Assembly: GCA_036873135.1 (NCBI GenBank)
Contig: JAPTYO010000007.1
Coordinates: 30,362,763-30,426,762, forward strand
Origin: Clarkia xantiana subsp. parviflora
Lineage: Eukaryota; Streptophyta; Magnoliopsida; Myrtales; Onagraceae
Length of the DNA: 64,000 nt
Direction of reading: 5' to 3'
Part shown: one piece after another, positions 45,080 to 57,798 of the stretch
Numbering within the stretch: the stretch's first letter is position 1
Layout of the letters: every line of letters starts with the position of its first letter
The notes under the pieces: generated by a model
Seen by the model: only the letters and a program-made list of their open reading frames with translations
Database searches by the model: none
What the model was told of the DNA's origin: nothing
Made by a program: the position numbers and the translations under genes

Positions 45080-45859
45080 AGGATAGATCTTATGACATAT
45101 CTAATGAATTAATGGGTGATCAGGTGAAAAGGCATTGTTATTTCTTCTTCTATATGATAATAATATATTTTATATATCATAACCCCTAGTTAATTTTGGA
45201 TGGAGAATGAGCGGTAAAGAGTTATTGTTAACATCTTAATAGTACAAAAAAAAATAATAACTAAATAGTAGTTATAAATTGTTCCTCTTGTAAAACTACA
45301 AGTCTACATATACTTCATAGTTATTGAAGTAATAATAATAAATAAAGTGGCAAATATAATTTGGTTTAACACCACATCTTAACTATTTTAGATTATTACG
45401 TTGACATGATAGTTCATGCATTATTTATTTATTAAATTTGTTTAGAAAAAATCTCAAATTATACATAAAAGAAATCAAACATTAATCAATATTGCGTTGA
45501 CTCACAACATACTGTGCCACTCAAAAATAAAACTATTATTTCCTTAACCAATATCTGTAAGTTACGTAAATGTAAATAATATCATCAAGAGGCACAGTGG
45601 AAAGATGACATGAAATTGTGTCGTATCGTTTTTTTTTTTTTTATCTGGGTGAAAAGTCGTATCGTAATCTCATTCTGACGGAACCTTTTATTATTTATTT
45701 AATAATTGATGGAAATGTTGGGAAAGTAATAATAATAGGTAAATATATATGAGATGAAGTTTGACCGATTAAAGCAGCCTATATTTGTCTCTTTCCTCCA
45801 GCCGAAGGTCACCATTTTCCGCAGCACGACAACTCTAGTAGATCTATTCAATTTCAGAT

Positions 45860-45905
<46 letters not shown>

Positions 45906-47030
45906 CAATTTTGCATTGATCATTTAATTTTCAAAATAAATAATATATCTTAAGCGTATAAAAATATTTATAATTAATCAAAATATAATATAGATAAATT
46001 AATATATAGCGAGAAATTCATGCTATAAAGAAGAACGATATAACAAAATTCACAACGAAAAGAATAGAAAATAAAAAAAAATAGAAAATAATAATTAAGT
46101 ATAAAATTAACTATTATCTTCATATTTATTTTTAATAAATGCTATGATTTTATTGAGTACAAACCAGCCTTATTAGAATTAATTAACGTGTCAGCTCTTT
46201 ATTGGACTCTATTTTATTGAGCAAGACCACCCTAGCATACCCTCTCTCGTCACATAATTCGTCTTGGCGAATACATACAAGGTTACGTTGACTTTAAAGT
46301 CGCCAAGTGTTGACCATATATATAAACCATAGCATTTTGAGAATACTGTTCAAACCTTCTAGTTAACTTTTTTTTTTTCTGTGGGTACCTTAGAGTTATA
46401 AAGACAAATACACGTCTAGCATATTTGCTCTAAATTTAAAATAAGCTACATTCGTAGCGGGTTCAGCATATAAATAATAATGTGTTAGTCATAAATTAAT
46501 ATTTTACATTTTTATGACTTCAATGAGTTTAAAACTGAGATATCTGATTAATGAATAAGATACTAAAGTTGATGAAATACTAAACAGTTACACTGTATTA
46601 GAAGTTAGAACCTTCAGCTTCGTATCTTTATTATGTAATATTTTATCTGAAAAAACTGAATAATAAATGTATAAATTAATAATTTGACTAATTGGTCAAA
46701 GTAAACGATTCTTTCTTCAATATATATATTAATTAATAACTAAAATGTGCACATCAATGAAAATGAAAGGTGTACAAAAATCGGTAATATCACTTAATAC
46801 AAAAGGATATCAAAATATTATTACAAAGAAAGTGCAACACTGGTTTCGTTTTAATGTCTAGAAATTATTGAATTCCATGTCAAACATACATATATTAAGA
46901 GTTTGGGATGTATAAAATGAAGTTGAGTTTATTACAAATCAATTTTTTCAACTGTTAAAAATTTGTGAGAGGAGAAATCAAATTTTAAAAATAAACTAAA
47001 TTTTATTTTAGCTGAATCTCATATATTTAT
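45080..47030. other. AT-rich intergenic DNA
   Basis: No gene or element boundary was recognised over about 1.9 kb. An (AT)n microsatellite occupies about 45863-45902 and a T-run lies near 45630. Confidence 0.6.
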
Positions 47031-48853
47031 CTAAAGATGCATGAAGATTTGCTCTTCTTCCTTACACTGACGGACCGAAATGTCCAATACTTTGTCGTTC
47101 GACGACGGCAACATGTCACAACACTGCCTCTTCGGAGATAACAACTGTTTGATTTTAAGGTTCATCCGCTGAGAGTAAACCCTAACCATTTCAAAATCCG
47201 CCTGAGAAGAGCAATTCTTGTACGATTTCCGGTACACGGTCTCAACCCTCGCGCCATCGACATTGCCATGAACTTCATCGAGGAAGAAGACGGTAGGTCT
47301 TTTACACGGGTCGGCATCGAGTCCTTTCGTGTCAAACACATAAGCTTCGGTATACGCGTTTCCGTTTTTCCACGGTCGAAAAGTCTCGTGTGCGCTTAGT
47401 GCTTCGGCTAGAGACAAGTGTCTCGGAAAAACCTGGACAGAGTAACCCCACGAGACAGAGATCGTCGACGAGAACCATAGGTCGTAGCAAATTGTTCGCT
47501 GCAGAATTCTCTCCGGGTCGACACTAACTGCTTTGTGTAGATGCTTTAGGGCTTCTAGAGTTGTCTTGTTTCGGAAGATCGGGTCGATGAAGTCCAAGTT
47601 GTGGATCGATACCAGTGGTGTTACTGGATGAGCCGATAGCAATCCCGAGGCGTCGCCTCGAATGTCGAACTGATTTGATCCGATGCAATATTAGACTTGT
47701 GTTAGACGAAACTTACAGTACAAGAAATCATATTTCTAGCGACAGATCTCTTTTTTCCCTCACTAAAGTAGAAATGAACTATCGTTACTGGAAAGGTGGA
47801 AGTCAAAATTTTGTCGTAAAAACAATTTTTGAAAGTAAAAGTAAATTTTTGTCGTGGAAAATTCCGCCAGCAATACACTATCGATAAATATTTTTACCGA
47901 CCAAATATGGCTAAAAAAATTACATTTACCGACCAAATTTTTATCAGTAAAATATGTTTTCGTCAGCCCATAATTCTTTTACCGTATAAAAGATCTTAAC
48001 AATATTTAAATTTTAAACTGTATTTGGTTAATTAGTATCTTTTGTTCAAGATCTTTTGCTTCGGTCTGAGAGTGTTAACGTTAGAATTATTATGATGAAC
48101 GAAAAAAAAGTGAGTATATACGTATACCTGATGAAATCCAGACTCGTGAGTGAGGCCGACTCCTAATTCGGCAATGCACGATTGAACCCTAGCGTCACCT
48201 CCGTAAAGATGAGGATGTCGTTCTAAGCACGAATCCAACACCTTGGCCAAAACCTTCGCTAGCGGAGCGCTGATGGCGAAACCCGCCCCGGTTAGCGCCA
48301 TTTCAAACCCGAACGCTCGGTTCTGCTCGATGTTCTCCGAGCTAGCTCCAATGTAGTACCATAGTGTATCATCGTACTTCGATAGAGTCTTGATTAGGTT
48401 GTCGGGGAAGAACACAGTGTCCTCATCGCCAAACACATACCACCGCACATCAGAGTGGCCAAGCGCGACGGTTTCTAGCACAACCCTAGCGCATCTGATA
48501 GCGGACCGGAGACCGCTCGGGTGGAAATAACGGAACCTCGAAGTGTCCTCCGATACGCACAAAGGTAGGAAGGTGTTGTTTGAGGAATCAGGCGGTAAAT
48601 CGTCGAGAAAAACACAACCTTGCATGGTTTGCGGCCGCCACCAGAGCTCGATGAACTCCTTCGTCTTTGGATACGACGCTTGGGTGGCGAAGATGCCAAA
48701 CACAACGTGGTTAAGAGTGAGATCGGCGGCCTCGAGTTCATTTCGGGAAGGAAGGAGTGTGAGTATAGATATCGTTAGATATACGAGGAAAACCGATACC
48801 GAGATCTGGAACACAAGCAATAATCGAGAGGTGGTATGAAGTTTGGGCTGCAT
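47031..48853 (-). CDS. DUF604-family glycosyltransferase (fringe-like, type II membrane protein)
   Basis: Two exons, 48128-48853 and 47031-47669, with a phase-0 GT-AG intron, give 454 residues. Residues about 9-33 form a single hydrophobic signal anchor (LLLVFQISVSVFLVYLTISI), giving type II Golgi topology. The catalytic-like core includes HVVFGIFATQASYPKTKEFI, the segment RWYVFGDEDTVFF with a DXD-type motif (DED, residues 143-145), GGAGFAIS-like ALTGAGFAISAPLA, and YGGDARVQSCIAELGVGLT. The second exon starts FDIRGDASGLLSAHPVTPLVS, the usual junction of this plant family (DUF604, fringe-related, GT31-like). Substrate is unknown. The 458-nt intron holds sequence with CACTA-like words (see rejected items). 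Confidence 0.93.
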
Positions 48854-49333
48854 TTTTAGGTGGAAATGAAGGGATTTGAAGAAGATAGATCCGAACTTTC
48901 TTCATAATAAGTATGATTACCTTAATATTACGGAGATGCATTGGTTTCTAATCAACTGGGCCTTTCGGTCAATGGATTAGGAACGAAGTAAGCAGCAACA
49001 TTTTGGTGAAGTCTTTTAAGAAGTGTTGCGTAAAGTGCAAGGAACCATCTTGGTAAATGCTTAATGGCCGCTCCATGTGCAGAATCATGTGGATGGATGG
49101 TTTCCGAAACCAGCAACACTTCAGAATAAGAGAGCAGCTGCGCGGAAAAACTCAATACAGAAGATCAATAACGTAATGGACAAGAACCCCTGATTTTTAC
49201 CAATAGCTTGTCAGTTTCATCGCTAAAAATTCTAATTTTTACTGACAGTAAACTCTGAAGTTTACCGACAATGCCGTCGTAATTGTCGGTAAAGATCCAT
49301 CGAGAGTGGCTTCTGATCTTTAACCTTCTTGCG
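48854..49333 (-). other. Upstream region of the DUF604 gene with an unidentified minus-strand frame
   Basis: Minus frame 49155-48952 (67 codons, MSFSAQLLSYSEVLLVSE...) looks protein-like, with HPHDSAHGAAIKHLPRW and LYATLLKRLHQNVAAYF. It has no flanking frame or recognised domain and could be a captured or broken exon. A short inverted repeat TTTACCGACAAT...ATTGTCGGTAAA lies at about 49261-49293. Confidence 0.35.
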
Positions 49334-49342
49334 TATGATTCG

Positions 49343-50845
49343 GAAAAATTTTCCAAACAGCCCCTTTAAGACAAGCCAATAACAAATTAACCCTCTCAGA
49401 AAAATTAATCACGAAATTACCCCTTAGCCCAAGAACCTCTTGGGCTTTTTATTTGAAAAAATCTGACATAGTGTCAGGTTTATTAAGCCCGACAGCCAGT
49501 TGGGCATTTAAAAAAAAAAGCCCGGCTGGCTGCCGGGCTTTGCTTTGTGCAGACAAATGTCTGCACAAAGCAGACTGACCACATCAGTCACAGACTGATG
49601 TGATCAAGTCAGTCATAGAAGGTAGCCAGCGCGGCTACCTTCTCCAATTGAGGAGGGATCAAATATGGATCCCTCCTCAATTTAATTTATTTATTTTTTC
49701 AAAAAATTTCTATTTATTTTTTTTTAATAAAATCAATATTTGTTTAAGATGAGTTTTAGAAAGTATTTTGCTAAAAACACCATTTATATCTAAAAAATAG
49801 CCTTTTTAAAATGAGATGTTTTTTAAAAAATAGAGCATGGTAAAAGTTCATCACATGGTGCTATTTAGAGTTTCTGACAAAAATAGGGTTGTATGGACAA
49901 CTAAATACCAATATAGGTTAGAAAAAAAATTTATTTACAAATATAGGTCTGGCCGGGTTGGGGAAACCCGGCTAACTGAATTTTTGTTTTTTTCCCGGAA
50001 AACTGAAAAATAATAATAATAATAAAAATTGGAACTCACTTGGCTGGGTTGCCTCAACCCGACCAAATATTTTTATTTTTTTCTGTTTTTTTATTTGCTT
50101 TTTTTTTAATAGAATTTGTAAAAATTAATGGTTTTGTAATTTTTTTTCTAAAAAATATGTTGGACATGGTAAACCATAGAGGGCAAATTGACAGGCATTT
50201 GTCGTTTACCAGTTTTCGTAAAAAAATTACAACTACTAACTTTTACAACTTCTATTAAAAAAAGAAAAACATATTTGGCCGGGTTGCTCAACCCGGCCAA
50301 GTGAGTTCCAATTTTTTTTTTAACAGTTTTCCGGGAAAAAAAAAAATTCAGTTGGCCGGATTCCCCTAACCCGACCAGACCTATATTTGTAAATAATTTT
50401 TTTCTAGCCTATATTGATATTTGGTTGTCCATGTAACCTTATTTTGGTCAAAAACTCTAAATAGCACCATGTGATGAACTCATCTTAAACAAATATTGAT
50501 TTTATTAAAAAAAAAAAATTATTTAAATAAATAAATTAAATTGAGGAGGGATCCATATTTGATCCCTCCTCAATTGGAGAAGGTATGACTGATGATATCA
50601 GTCTGTGATTGATGTGGTCAGTCTGCTTTGTGCAGACATTTGTCTGCACAAAGCAAAAGCCCGGCTGCTTTTTTTTTTAAATGCCCAACTGGCTGTTGGG
50701 CTTAATAAACCTGACATTATGCCAGATTTTTTCAAATAAAAAGCCCAAGAGGCTCTTGGGCTAAGGGGTAATTTCGTGATTAATTTTTTTAAGAGGGTTA
50801 ATTTGTTATTGGTTTGTCTCAAAGGGGCTGTTTGGAAATTTTTTC
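49343..50845. mobile_element. Foldback Mutator-like element, near-complete palindrome with 9-bp TSD
   Basis: The 9-bp duplication TATGATTCG (49334-49342 and 50846-50854) flanks termini GAAAAATTTTCCAAACAG and its inverted copy CTGTTTGGAAATTTTTTC. Inverted similarity continues from both ends nearly to the centre (about 50100-50200), so each arm is about 700 bp. Within each arm lie consecutive small palindromes, for example CTTTGTGCAGAC/GTCTGCACAAAG, GAAGGTAGCC/GGCTACCTTC and ATTGAGGAGGGATC/GATCCCTCCTCAAT. There is no transposase. Confidence 0.93.
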
Positions 50846-50854
50846 TATGATTCG

Positions 50855-51392
50855 CGTCGTAATAATGATGAAGTATATATAGATTAAAACTACGCATTCT
50901 CTCATTACTTTAAAGTTTTAAAATTATAAAAATTAAAACTACGCTTTTATACTTATATAGATTAATCAATTCGTCAGTTTGAAATTTCACAAAAAGACCA
51001 TGAAAATTTTGTTAATAAAAAGAGACTCACAACAAGAAACATGAAAGTTGTTACTAGGACTACTAACAACTTTCATGTTTCTTCCGGAAGGGTCGCATAG
51101 AGTTGTATGCAATACATATATATTTGGGTATTTGGAATCAGTACTTGGAGCATATAGATATTATTATGATTAATAAATAATCTCTATATAGCAAGCATGA
51201 TAAACGAGAATTTAATTACTTTTTTTGGCCAACAGAATATGTAATTACTATATCATTGTTTTTAAGCTTGTTTTCCAAAATTTCCCTTCATAATTATAAA
51301 ACTATGAGAGTAAAGATTTACTCATGCAAGAATGTCAGGGAAGCAATACTTAAGTAAATCCCAACTTTTTTCTACAAAAGGAAAAGCTTAAT
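50855..51392. other. Intergenic, 3' of the B-box/CCT gene
   Basis: No gene was seen. A short inverted repeat 'caacaagaaacatgaaagttg / caactttcatgtttctt' lies at about 51030-51081. It could form a hairpin but has no obvious role. Confidence 0.5.
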
Positions 51393-53573
51393 TTATTGAT
51401 CAGTGGAGCAATTTGTTGATGGTTTAGGTTTGTAATCATAAGCTTCTTCGTCGGTTTTCACAAATCTACCTTTGACGCGCTTTCGTGTATCAGCTCGAGC
51501 TTTCCTTGACGCGTATCTTATTTGTTTCTCAAACCTGTGACGACATATGTAAAATATCAAAGAAAATTGGATCTCTTTTTCTAGTGTAAGATCAAGTTAA
51601 GTTTGACTTCATATATATTCAAGTTTTGGAATAAAACTTACAAATGTTTTGTTTGGATTAAATGAGGAACTTACGTTCGTGATTTCTTTTTCTCGTTGTA
51701 TCTCATCTTGGCTTTATCTCTAGCTTGCGGACTACTAACCTCAAGACTCGACTCCCATGGTTCCTCCACAGACAACAACTTGGACCATGAATTACAATCC
51801 TGATCAGGAGCTACTATTGTTGTCTCCTTGGTGCCGCTGATGATGTTAGGCAGTGGTGGTAGGAACATGTTTGACGATTCGGGCAATCCCAAGTTAACAG
51901 TCTTATTGCAACTCCAGTTATGATTAGGGTTCATCACAGGTGGCATCCCAATTACAGAAGAGCTTGCAGTTGGGATGAACGACGGTGGAAAAGCTACCAC
52001 ATCTTCTGAATAACTAGGTACCTATATATAGATCGAGGTAAAAAATATCTAGGAATTCTTGTGAAATATATACTATTATATATATATATAACAAAAATGA
52101 ACTTATAATGGTTTATATATGTCCAACCTCAACTGCGTTTGTCGAATCATCTGTGTTTTTCTGTCCAAATAGAAGACTCTCCATATCTCCCTCGCCGACC
52201 TCAATCGGGTTCTTACCTTGATGATCAATTGAAAAAGGGGTTTCAATTTCGTTCTTAAAATCTGAAATATTTTCCAGTTCTTGGAAAAGATTGTAGCTGT
52301 GGGGAACTCCCAAATTCTTTGAAGAGCTTGGCAGCACCTAAATATATCCAAATAGCTAACTTAGTCTTCACTGTCGCTTGGAGAAATTTACTACTTTGTA
52401 ATGAATATGTTAGAAAAGGAAATGAGAAGTGTTGAGAATCTCGTGTAAATATCAACATGCATTGAAAAAAAAATGCTACTTAGTAATGAATTTATTAGAA
52501 AAGAAAATGAGAAGTGTTGAGAATATTCTTGTGTAAATATCAACCTGCCTTTTTTCAAGAAATTTACTATTTTGTAATGAAACTATTAGTAAAGGAAATG
52601 AGAAATATTGAAAATCTCGTGTAAATATCGCATTCCGAGAACTTTGTAAGGATTTTTGTAATTTTGTAAGACCAACTTCTAACTAAAAGCATAGCTATAA
52701 ATATTTAGAATTAGAAGGTTACAACATTTTGGTATGCAATTTGCACGGGGTTTAATTACACTACAAGAAATTTAATTTGCTGAGGGAAACAAACTTATAC
52801 GTAAAGAAAATATTAAAAAATTCTTATAAAAGAATTTTATAAATAAATTGCTTCTGACGAGAAGATTCCCTATGTATATATTTAAAATTATAAGAATTTC
52901 TTAAAAAAAAAATTAAATCAACCACCTTTCGTAAATTGCTGACATTTTTGGAGTATTAAAATCCTAATTTTCTTGGAGAGTATTAAGAAGAAAGTGTATA
53001 ATTAACCTTAGGTAAGCAGTTCAAAGTTGGAGGAGAGACAAGCGGCACGAAACTCGGATCGTTCTGAAGATCAGTCGGAGTCGCCGCCAGCCGCTCGGTG
53101 ACAATGTCGTCCGATTTTCTGCTGTTCATCACCATCTGATCCAAATCATCTTCAATATTGGCTCCATTAACATTCTGCAACATAGCAGAACTCATATCAT
53201 TTTCATTTAAAGGTGACGATGACGATGCAGCTTTTGGCTCATCAAGGGCCGCCCAAATATTCCTGAACTCGTCCATCGTAGGGCACCCGGTGTAGCCCCG
53301 CAATATTTGCCGCGAATGAACGGAGCACATGCCATTGCAACCTTCACACAACAATAACTTATCGTCCACGCACCGAGTAACCGCGTTTCCTGAACTGCAT
53401 TTATCGCAGATAAGTGATCGAATGTGGGTTCGGGCCAACGAGTTTGCGGAATGCACGTAGTTGTCACACGTCAGGCATAGCCTAGCCGAATCAGAGTTGC
53501 AATAAACCACGGATCGCGTTGCACCACAAAAATCGCACCACGGCTTTGATCCCCATTGTGGATGTGGGTACAT
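51393..53573 (-). CDS. CONSTANS-LIKE (B-box + CCT) transcriptional regulator, COL9/COL10 type
   Basis: Four exons, 53007-53573, 52128-52337, 51675-52021 and 51393-51534, with GT-AG introns and consistent phases, give 421 residues. The N-terminus holds two tandem B-box zinc fingers, the first from Cys13 ([20 protein letters not shown]) and the second, divergent, from Cys56 ([20 protein letters not shown]). A Ser/Asn-rich middle follows. The C-terminal CCT domain (about 360-402) has [15 protein letters not shown] split by the last intron from [19 protein letters not shown] and the VKGRFVK end. A divergent second B-box plus CCT matches the COL9/10/14/15 subgroup. Family role: nuclear regulators of flowering time, light and clock output, with CCT contacting NF-Y and DNA. 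Specific role not inferable. Confidence 0.95.
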
Positions 53574-54370
53574 ATAAAAAATAAAAATGGATCACTTCTT
53601 ATGGACTCGTTGAGAATAATTCTGATATAGTTTATGGCTTATTAATTTAATTCATGTCCTATTAGAGTTATAAGATGCTCGCCGGCAGAAAAAAGATTGC
53701 AGTCAGTTTAATAGTGATGAAGTAGAAATGACAGAAAAGATGAAGTATAAGGTATAGAGGATCGTCATTGTGAACCGTCAAGAATAGTTACGCCAACTAC
53801 GAAAAGTCATCTTGGATAACTATGAAAGCTCAAGAAACCATTGTTAGTTTCAAGAAGTAATCTTCATAAACTCAAGAACAACATAGTACGTACGAGTTAA
53901 GGTGATTTAATATATTGTGTTTAGAGCGTTCATTACGTTTTGATCGAGTCAATAGATGACATGGAAGCATGATTTAGTTAGTTTGGAGTTTAGCCTGTTT
54001 ACTCGGATCTGTTTCTAGTACACTATAGCGGTTATGTCCATTATGGAGAGAAAAAAACGAGGGATATATATATCTGAACTGATGATTTGGTTACCTGGGT
54101 TCCGACAAAACAGGAATGCAAGCTGTTAGTTTTTTACGTGTCTGCTGACATGACATTTTATAGTAATCCATTAAACGAAATCCATATATATCTAGACTTT
54201 CATTCGGGGTGTCCTAGGATTGAATCATGTTTTTTTTTCATATTTAGAATAATTTTCACTGGCTTAGTACTAAGGTATAAACACCATAAAGTGTCGAGCA
54301 TAAATATTTTTTCATTCACGAGACAATCATGAATAACACATAGTAAAGCATCGCTCAATACAATAGTAAC
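53574..54370. other. Upstream region of the B-box/CCT gene
   Basis: AT-rich. No element boundary or gene was recognised. Confidence 0.5.
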
Positions 54371-54996
54371 GAGAAATTATTTGTTGGACCAAGTCCACCA
54401 ACTAGGATATGGATCTAACCAATTAAAAATTAACAACTTATATATAATATAGTAAAGATCAATACCACAAAGTAGAGGATCATATACAATTTACTAATTT
54501 GGATCATACACCATTTTACTGATTTACTCTCTCACATTAATTATTTGGAAAATTTTATTTTATTTTTTTATCTGCACTCTCTTCATATATATATATATTA
54601 TTTTTTTTTCTTCTAAAACCCTATTAGACATGGTGAACCCTAAAGGGTAATGTGAACCTTAGAAAATTAGACACTTGCCCTCTAGGGTTCACCATGTCCA
54701 ATAGGGTTTAAAAAAAAATAAAAAAACAATATACATTTATTTATTTAAAAAAGAAGATAGTGCATAAAATTAAATGTAAGAAAATAAAATAAATTTTATT
54801 TTTCCAACTGATTGGTGTAGCAATTAAGATTGAGAGAGCAAAATTACTAAAATGGTGTATGATCCAAATTAGTAAAGTTGTATATGATCCTCAACTTCGT
54901 GGCATAAATCTTTACCATATTATTTGTGAGTTGTCAATTTTTAATTGGTTAGGTCCATATCCTAGTTGGTGGACTTGATCCAAGAAATAATTTCTC
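54371..54996. mobile_element. Second foldback element (about 626 bp palindrome)
   Basis: Inverted arms begin GAGAAATTATTTGTTGGACC on the left and its inverse on the right, and match through most of 54371-54996. They include 'ccaccaactaggatatggatctaacc' and 'gatcatacaccattttact'. The centre (about 54605-54720) carries two inverted copies of 'gacatggtgaaccctaaaggg'. No target duplication could be identified and there is no ORF. Confidence 0.82.
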
Positions 54997-55760
54997 CGTA
55001 TAGAGTTTATAGATTAAAAGATTGATTATTACTAGATTTGGCAATAACTAAAGGAGTACTAGTAATCAGGCCATTTTAAGTATGCATTTACTGTCTGGAA
55101 AAAAAATATGCATTCGCTCATGAATAATGCATGGATATATAGATCAATGGATCTGATATATATAGATATTAATATATCAGTTAAACCCCTATTCCAACAC
55201 GATGATTCTAATCTAAATACAATATGGAACTCTTATAATATGGAACAGATTTAATGTCCAATTATTATGAAACCATAAAAAAAAGGATAAAGCGAAATAT
55301 AGTTGCTATACCAAAATTGAGCATAAAAAATCAACCAGACTGTCCTACTAGATAAATCAGGAATACATGAACAAAAACTGCTTTAGAATGCGATTGCATT
55401 CTGTTTCAAGAAGGATTCAACAGAATCTGAGTTGGATATGTATAAATGAGGGATCGAGTCCAAATTGACGTAATGTGTTATACTTAATCATAATACGTAT
55501 AGAGTTTATAGATTAAAAGATTGATTATTACTGGATTTGCAATAACTAAAGGAGTACTAGTAATTAGGCCATTTTAAGTATGCATTTACTGTCTGGAAAA
55601 AAAAAATAAGTATGCATTTACTGTCTGGAAAAAAAAAAGTAAGCATTCGCTCATGAATAATGCATGGATATATAAATCAATGGATCCGATATATATAGAT
55701 ATTAATATATCAGTTAAACCCCTATTCCAACACGATGATTCTAATCTAAATACAATCGAG
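54997..55760. repeat. Direct duplication of about 220-260 bp
   Basis: Positions 54997-55222 and 55494-55757 are near-identical ('gtatagagtttatagattaa' through 'gatgattctaatctaaatac'). They are separated by about 270 bp of unrelated DNA. The second copy contains an extra internal repeat of 'taagtatgcatttactgtct'. Confidence 0.92.
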
Positions 55761-56049
55761 AGTTCTCTTTAATAACCATATTATATGGTGTTGCGCCAAT
55801 ACTTCACCCCTTAATAAGAGATCAGATGTTTAATTCAGTTGAGATTTGTGAATAGAAAGATACTCATGATTCGCACTTTACTCCTTATGAGTTGACATGG
55901 TGGGAATGTGAAGGAAAGATAATAACAGAGTGAATATGGAGCTGGTGATTTTGTTTTTTACGTTAATCGATGCATTTATAACAATTGAGCTAATGGTTTT
56001 GTAGTTATTAACTCCATAGCATTGATTGCACTAGGGAGCTGAGGGTTTT

Positions 56050-56310
56050 TAAGTTGCAATTAATCGCAATTAAAATTTCACTGATTTCGAACCGTTCAAG
56101 ATTCAATGTATACAATTGATCGCAATTAAAATTTCGCTGATTTCGGAGACCGTTCAAGATTCAATGTATGCAATTAACCGCAATTAGAATTTCCCTGATT
56201 TCGAATCGTTCAAGGTTCAATGTATGCAATTAATCGCAATTAACATTTCAGACCGTTCAAGATTCAATGTATGTAATTAATCGAAATTAAAATTTCGCTG
56301 ATTTTTAACA
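56050..56310. repeat. About 56-bp tandem repeat, five copies
   Basis: The unit contains CAATTAATCGCAATTAAAAT, TTTCGCTGATTTCG and CGTTCAAGATTCAATGTATG. The fourth copy has an internal deletion. From 56310 to 56480 two diverged copies of 'cagacgcttgacgcggag' follow. Confidence 0.92.
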
Positions 56311-56479
56311 GACGCTTGACGCGGAGCCGGCGAACGAAGATACCGGGCAGTACGGGCGGCTGACAGTCTCAGTGGCAGAGCCATCTCTATCTCCAGCGAG
56401 ATATCGCTGGTGGTCATCGAAGCCATAACTGTTGAAGAACAGACGCTTGACACGGATCCGACGACCAAAGGTAGCATGC

Positions 56480-57118
56480 GGTACGGGTATCTAAATTTAT
56501 TTGTGAATTTACGCAATGATATTTTGTGGTTCAAAATTTACAGTCTTTCGTTTACTTTTTCAAATTTAGACTGATATTTTATTTAAAAATAATGATTTAA
56601 CATATTATAAATAGTCAGTATAAATTGCATTAAATATTAGTTTATTAATTATACTTATTGCACCTAGTTATATTACATCTGTTACCTTAGCAGCTAGCCC
56701 ACGATACGGATCTGTCACAATATACAGCACGGTTCGGATGAATTTGTCAGCCCTACTAGAAATATCACAGTCGGACTTTATCAGCTTCTCTATTTTTGTG
56801 GAAGATGCCCAAGTTTTATACTTTCTATCTATCTAAAGGAGGTTTTCCTCAGTGAAGAAGAAAGCCCATTATCCCAAAAAGTGGCTCACCGTATGATTGG
56901 GCCAATAAGCCCAACTAATTCGGTTATTATTTCTGGGAAAATTAATTTGCAAGTTAGTCAAGAAACTCTTCCAACATATGCGTTATTGCCTCCATTCCTT
57001 GTCCATTTCCTTCCCCCTTCGTTTGCAAGCGACCAGGAGAGTAGATCCAGGGAAGCGAGATAGAGGATCGCCATTGAAGTTGACGCTGACTCTACCTCAG
57101 ATCTATCGAGTCTCACAT
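56480..57118 (+). other. Promoter and first untranslated exon of the EXS gene
   Basis: A GC-richer leader ends at a strong donor CACAT|GTAAGT (57118/57119). No start codon is used here. The transcription start is not resolved and no clear TATA box is seen. Confidence 0.5.
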
Positions 57119-57798
57119 GTAAGTTCTCCTCTGCGCAACTTCATGGAGCTTAGGCTTTTCTGATTGTTCGAGCTCATTTCACAGTACGATTCATCACTGT
57201 GTAAGGTTTTTGGAGCTTTCGTACCTCATTTTGTTCTTCCTTCGTGCTCAGGAATTATGTGTTAGTAAATGCATGAATCATTGATAAATTTGTGTGCCTG
57301 GATATTGACTGCTGATGCTGGTTTATTAATTGTGTTTTGTCTATGAGATTCGTGATGTTTGAAGTTGCTGATGCGTTACATCGATGAATTTGTAACTATC
57401 TGCTTAGCATAATGTAAGAGAATTTCACGATTATGGATAGACGTTAACACGGGTACTGAAACATTAAACTAGAAATTGAGAATGATGAGTTTGGATGGAA
57501 TCCTCATTAAACACAATGCAGCAAAATGAGGTGTTTTTTGAAAATTGACTGTAATGTGAACGTACTAACATGCATTACAATAAACTGAGCTGTAAGTTTC
57601 TGCCCGACCTTTGTGATTCGGATATCAACTATATTTTGCAATGGTATAAATTCTTTGTGTACTGTAACCAAAGTGAAGCATCACTTGCGTTTTTAAAACT
57701 TCAGTACTTTGTTCAGGTCTAAGTTCAGGTCGCCAATTGCATGCATTTAAGCAGCTGAAGGTGACGAATAATATTCTTAGTCACCATCTGCATTATCT

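Noticed and set aside
47700..47960. CACTA/MITE-like words ('acaagaaatcat', 'taccgacc') in the DUF604 intron
   Set aside because: Suggestive of a decayed element, but no paired termini or target duplication could be defined.
52759..52770. CACTACAAGAAA in an intron of the B-box gene, a possible CACTA terminus
   Set aside because: No matching TTTCTTGTAGTG end or 3-bp duplication was found within the intron.
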